Of a DNA stretch of 64,000 nucleotides, positions 59,314 to 64,000 are shown piece by piece. The stretch's first letter is position 1. Every line of letters starts with the position of its first letter. The position numbers were made by a program, and so were the translations under genes. The notes beneath the pieces were generated by a model, which searched no databases, was not told where the DNA came from, and saw only the letters and a list, made by a program, of their open reading frames with translations. This DNA is from Perca fluviatilis (lineage: Eukaryota > Chordata > Actinopteri > Perciformes > Percidae). The stretch covers positions 25,514,434 through 25,578,433 of the forward strand of contig NC_053121.1 in assembly GCF_010015445.1 (NCBI RefSeq), given 5' to 3'.

Positions 59314-59347
59314 TGTGTGTGTGTGCGTGCGTGTGTGTGTGTGTGTG
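59314..59347. repeat. (TG)n microsatellite with CG steps
   Basis: About 16 TG units interrupted by gcgtgcg. Confidence 0.95.
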
Positions 59348-59639
59348 GGGCGGGGTAGGACGCCAGGACGGCAAGAGACAGTCATAAAATTCATATTTGG
59401 TGCAATTACCCATGGAAGTGAAATCATATTTCCAATCTTTTTCACATTTTTCCCCTCACAGTAAACCATTCACGATCAACCTGTAATTGATTGTAGGAAT
59501 GAAATTGCCTGCTACAATCTGGGGTAGAATTGACGAAGGGATGCCGTGGGGGAACTAAATAACAAATGAGAGGACAGGATGAAAGACAGTGCTTTAATTC
59601 ACCACAGCTGATTTGATAATAAAACTCGAGCCCATTTCA

Positions 59640-60130
59640 CAGTATAGCCAATTAGGTCTTCAGTGAGTTCTGCCATCACTGCTTGAGTTTTATTCCTCAC
59701 ATCCAACTCTGTGGCATATTTAAAACCAGTGTGTCACTTATTGATGTACGGTTTTATGAAAATACCTTGACATATACAATTGTGCAAATATTACATATAA
59801 TTAAACAGCAAGCTATAATTCAATTAATTCCGTACATTATTATAACTTGTCAACATTTTAAAGCCCTCTCCACTTTGAAAACTTTTATTTTACAGCGAGC
59901 TCTCTTGACTAATTTTGCGATGCAAAACACACGAGGGCTCCAAGGTGACATGAAGTATGAGTCAATTCTTCATGTGAGGGAAGCAATTAATTAGGATGTC
60001 AAATCTAGAGAGCATCCTTGCCTTCATTTTTCTTCTTAATTGGGGAATAATTTGGAATTTGGAGAGGCGGCAGATCACATGTAATGAAGATTGACACCTG
60101 TTATTTCTCCCTGTCTCAACCACCCACAGC
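59640..60130. promoter_or_regulatory. candidate conserved non-coding block
   Basis: The stretch has gcaattaattagg, ttcttaattgggg and catgtaatgaag words. It lacks repeat signatures and is compositionally even. The look is that of a vertebrate developmental enhancer. A cross-species alignment would decide. Confidence 0.3.
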
Positions 60131-60375
60131 AGACTACGATTTATTAATGGTCGTGCCCTTCTGTAAGGTTACATCCACATGCTTCTTCTAAGCTCGCTGT
60201 GCATTCAAGGGTTGTGTCCCGATAGACAGCGACGATCGGTGGGCTGCTGGGCGCCACCCTTCAGGGCAGACCTGGATGATAGAACAAGACTGCTCTTTCG
60301 GGCTTGACTGCTCATAGCCAAAGAATTTCTAATAAGGGAAGAAGTTCCACTCTCTTGATACTTCCGGCTTCTGAA

Positions 60376-61100
60376 GGTTGCAGTTCCACTCTGATTCCAT
60401 ATAGGGGACGCTCACAGGCGAGTGCAGAATGGATGGGACTCTATGGAGCTATACCCCTCAAAATCCACTTTTCTCAGGATATAATTTTTTTGTCCAGTAA
60501 TTTGAATGTTGCATTCGAAAGGGGAGGCTAAGAAAATACACACTGCTGGGTGTTAGATTTTTTTAAAGTGGCTTTTTTGTTCTAAAAAGCCTTTTAAAAT
60601 GTCAATGATGTCATACACAAAGTACGGCCAGAGATACTGCTTTACGGCAAGCTCTGAGTCACTTCCTTTTTTCTCTCGAGGCATCGACAACACAGCTGAC
60701 AGGTAGGCTCTCCCTGTTAATACATGTGCTAGAAAAAGCTAGAATGTTTTAAAGACTATGCCGAAATATTCACTCTGACATTCTAGTTCCGCTTCAGATG
60801 CCATCAAGTGGGATCTCTTGTTGTAATCGGTCCTTCAAATCAGCATTCATTGGCAGAATGCTAGCGTGTTATGGGCAACAACGACTCAACCTGTAAGAAA
60901 TCCAAAGGACATAAGTACTCGTTCATTCAACTTTCGACCTATAATCCATGTTGAACTTGCAAAAACTACAATCAAATCTGAGGTTTCTCAACGACAATCA
61001 GGGCGAAAGAGACAAATTTAGCCGTCTAGCTCCATAGAGTCCCATTCATTTTGCACTCGCCTGCGATCGCCCCCAGTGGAACTCTGGTGGAACTGCAACC
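60376..61100. mobile_element. DNA transposon with about 75-bp TIRs
   Basis: Left end 60376-60451 and right end 61027-61100 are inverse copies, both with ggttgcagttccac at the outside. The inner 37 bases ('caggcgagtgcagaatgg' to 'ctctatggagcta') differ at two positions. The outer parts have small length differences. The 725-bp element has no transposase frame. No target duplication was found. Confidence 0.85.
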
Positions 61101-63529
61101 ACATTTGGTACAGTGGGGCTTAATAGGGAGTGAAATGGCTCTCCGTAGACCGGCTCTGTCATAGCCCATGTAACAGCTGTCTCTCCCAGAGTGATGACTT
61201 AATTTTGACTGCAACGATCCCTCTTCAAATCAATAAGGCTCATCAATGGTATTGCCCCCCTGAAACTAGTATCTGTGTTAACATATGTCAAAAGGTCAAA
61301 TACGTGTGTTTCCACCTTTCACACAGCACACTGTTGCTATGATCGGCCCACCCTGAAATTAAAGCTGCCGCCTGGATGTGGAAAGAAGATTAATTGCCCT
61401 CTACAGTCTGGCTGTACTTAATCTCACATCCTTGAAGTGTGGCTATGTGAGATTAGGCTGCACTAAGCCACTGAGCGCTTGGTGTACACAAAGACAGGGA
61501 CATGTCTAATTGCATGCACACATATGTAAAACAAAACACAAACAGTTATGTGTGCTGCTACCCAAATGCTGCTACCCACATACAGAGGTCCAACCTGAAC
61601 AAATGCCCATGTAAATCAATGCTACACACACGCACGTACGCGCATACACGCACACACATCTGCTAAACCAACCACCAAATGTCAATCTTCAATCCAGAGT
61701 AATTCACCGGAGATGCCGACCCATGCTGTGTTGTCACAGGACAGAGAATCTTAATCAAACCTGAGCTCTGTCAGGCCGCTGCTCACCTTTTTTGTTCCCA
61801 CAAAACCAAATTAAATGAGAGAGGGTGGGAGGTGTGTGGAGAGTTACTGGTCTGAAACAAGAGCAATGCCTCCCATCGAAAGCAGGACTAAATAATCATT
61901 GTTTGCGTGTAGCAGATTGGGCAGCTTGAAAGGGTTAAGCATCAGTGGATTAAAAACGCCGGCACACATCCGTTTCCATACTCTAATCCTCTTAGTGCCC
62001 ACTCCTAATACCTTTTTATATCTTTCCTATCTTTCACTGAGGTGAAAGATCAGATTAGTTGCCAGGCTTTGACTATATCTTATTACAACCTTATCTAACA
62101 CTGAGGGGTTGTGAGCTTCCAGTTTGGCGGGGGCAGCCACTTCGCTGGGCACTGGCCTTACTGCCTTTTGTCTAGAAACTGCAGTATCATGGTTCTTGTG
62201 TTGCTGTGGTAATTGAGATTAGTCCCTAAGAGAGAATAATTTGTCCATCAGCCCCTGATTTGTTGATGTATTATTTCCACGTTTACTTGTTTGCAACGTA
62301 ATGTCAGAAATCACTTCCTCTCACCGGTGATGTGGCAATTTGACATGAATTTGTTTTGGTGACTGAAGCAGGGAATGTAATCTAGATGTTGTGTGTGTGG
62401 TCGAGGAAGGTGAAAGTAAACCCAAGCCTTGCATTATGCATCTAGAGCCCACTGCGAGAAAAACTAAGTGCCCTGAGGACCTATCATGTGGAGGCATGAT
62501 GTCTATTGACTCTGACATGTATAAACCCATTTGTGCACACACATACACACACATATAACCCATGTAATAAGCCACACCTAGTGTACTGTAAACAAGTAGT
62601 CTGTCAACCTTAGACCTAAATTCAATTTATACACTCCCCCCAGCTGAACTAGATCTCATATGGCTAATATCGATCATTTTCTTGCAAAAGTTAATGAAAC
62701 ATATGAGAACACAGGAGTTGAATCAATGAGGCAATGCTGCCATATAACAGAGATTGTTCACATATTCACAACTCTCCCCTGTAGACAGGACGAGCCACAG
62801 CATTGCAAAAAAGCTTGTGCAGTGAACTAATGCAACTTGTCATTCACGCCAAAAGGTTATTAGGTGCACTTTAACCTAATGAGGTCCAGCTGGAACAATG
62901 CCTAATCAGGTCACCTTTACAGAGAACTTTTAATTCACAGCTGCAAAAGAGAGACTATGCTGAGTCACTTTCCTGTTTGTTCTGTAGCACTTTGACTGTG
63001 GAATAGTAGACACAACCTTCTGCCTCCCAGTGGTTAATAACTTAATCAAGACCTTCTGCAGGAATGGTAAAATATCACTCAGTAGCACATTCAGATGCAA
63101 AGTTGCAGAGCTGTTGCTACATTCATGACGTTTGGCAAATGGGAACATCATGTTGTTATGACGTAGGAGTGTTCCCATGTTACTCAAAAATGGTTACTCA
63201 CTTAGCTAGTCCTGTAGTCACACCATATAAATGGTGTAGCAGCAGCCTAAAGTAGCAATTGTAATTGAATCACATATTTCTAGTTGTTAATTAGCAAGTT
63301 AGATATAAACAAACTGTGTAGGCTATATAGCTCATTTTTAAATGAAACTGAATCAATTGTAATTGTGTTAATAATGGATTCTATTTACATTGAACTGCCA
63401 ATGATGTTGCTTTGCAAAAATGGTCAGTTTGTTGACGCTTTCTAGCAAGTAATAGATATCGCAACTGGGAGGCTGATGTGACTGTTTTTTCCTCTCAGAA
63501 GCTCAGATTTATAGTGGGTACAATATGAC
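61101..63529. other. unassigned DNA with conserved-looking parts
   Basis: No gene was recognised. About 62830-62960 ('aggttattaggtgcacttta', 'cctaatgaggtccagctgg') and about 61720-61820 look like conserved non-coding DNA, on composition only. A CA-rich stretch lies at 61628-61660. Confidence 0.45.
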
Positions 63530-63645
63530 ATTCAATTCAGTTTTCAATTCTATTTTATTATAGCCCAATATCACAAATTTGTCTCAGAGGGCTTTACAAT
63601 CTGTACAGCATATGACACCCTCCATCCTTTGACCCTATGGATAGG
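63530..63645 (-). mobile_element. LINE/SINE 3' end
   Basis: Minus strand: 'ctgtacagattgtaaagccc', 'tctgagacaaatttgtgata' and 'ttgggctataataaaa', then a GAATTG-like tail. This is a frequent fish retroposon end, related to the one at 31740-31984 but of a different subfamily. Confidence 0.7.
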
Positions 63646-64000
63646 GAAAAACTAGTCTCCTCCACAGCGTGCTGAAGGAGAGTCTGGCTACTCCACATAG
63701 CATTCGGGGATGGGAGGAAAATGTGCTCTGGTTTAATGGCATTTCTTAAACCAATCATAATTGTCATGGGCGGTGCTAAACTCCGCACAGAGCCTCTGCA
63801 AAATAGTTGTGCGATAGAAAACTCAGATTGAAAAGATAGTCTTGCTAGCTGTCTCAATTTACCATGCAGAGATCTGAGGAGCAGTTAACAATTTAGTCCT
63901 CATAAATCCACAGAATTTAAAATCCCAACACAAAGAAAGCGGAAGGAAACGGAAAGTACATGCATCCGGCGGAATTTCCTGCAGCACTGGAGCAATCCGG
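63646..64000. repeat. teleost interspersed repeat, cut by the window end
   Basis: 'gtgctctggtttaatggcat', 'aaaccaatcataattgtcat', 'gggcggtgctaaactccgca', 'cagagatctgaggagcagtt' and 'catccggcggaatttcctgc' follow the order of a repeat I recall as abundant in percomorph fish. The right part lies outside the window. Confidence 0.75.

Noticed and set aside
1..64000. CRISPR arrays, operons, prophage or defence systems
   Set aside because: No spaced direct-repeat array, no tightly packed frames and no ribosome-binding pattern. All signals are those of an animal nuclear genome.

Overview
The window looks like nuclear DNA of a teleost fish, probably a percomorph. It is AT-rich, full of CA/TG, AT and GATA-type microsatellites, and packed with old copies of fish retroposons and DNA transposons: tRNA-derived SINEs, Rex1-like and L2-like LINE ends, hAT-type elements, TTAA-flanked MITEs and foldback elements. 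Several interspersed repeats match ones I recall from percomorph genomes, which is the basis for the guess at group. I find no intact protein-coding gene, no functional tRNA or rRNA gene, no CRISPR array and nothing operon-like. The window is best read as a gene desert or the inside of a very large intron.

Layout. 0-4 kb: mostly unassigned AT-rich DNA with one tRNA-derived SINE head. 4.2-7.5 kb: a dense transposon cluster with a LINE tail, a foldback element carrying multiplied terminal motifs, and a hAT element with perfect ends nested inside another hAT-like end, followed by a SINE. 7.5-14 kb: mostly unassigned, with homeodomain-type ATTA motifs near 13.3-13.9 kb. 14.2-15.1 kb: a minus-strand Rex1-like LINE fragment with a recognisable reverse-transcriptase motif, bracketed by AT tracts, the larger a 468-bp AT/GT tract. 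18.6-25.2 kb: a MITE with near-perfect 29-bp inverted repeats, a Rex1-like LINE 3' end split by a hAT-like element, an L2-like LINE 3' end and two more hAT-type remnants. 25.6-34 kb: largely unassigned DNA with conserved-looking blocks near 30.2-30.6 and 32.2 kb and a LINE/SINE 3' end at 31.7-32.0 kb. 34.1-34.6 kb: a SINE inside a DNA-transposon end. 37.0-38.0 kb: an unidentified coding-like tract with two in-frame stops. 39.9-42 kb: a hAT copy and a repeat carrying an inserted LINE tail. 45.6-54.5 kb: a second dense transposon cluster, with a TTAA-type MITE, a hAT with perfect 8-bp target duplications, a second MITE, and a TIR element with a perfect 62-bp duplication at its left end and a 44-bp-arm hairpin beside its right end. 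54.5-64 kb: mainly unassigned with conserved-looking blocks, plus a long-TIR element at 60.4-61.1 kb and a recognisable repeat cut by the window end.

No genes work together here. What can be read is the history of insertions: SINEs and LINE tails inside DNA transposons, hATs inside LINEs and inside other hATs, and at least two elements with intact 8-bp target duplications. The strongest leads outside the repeats are the 37-38 kb coding-like tract and the ATTA-rich blocks that could be conserved enhancers; neither can be settled without a database search or alignment.
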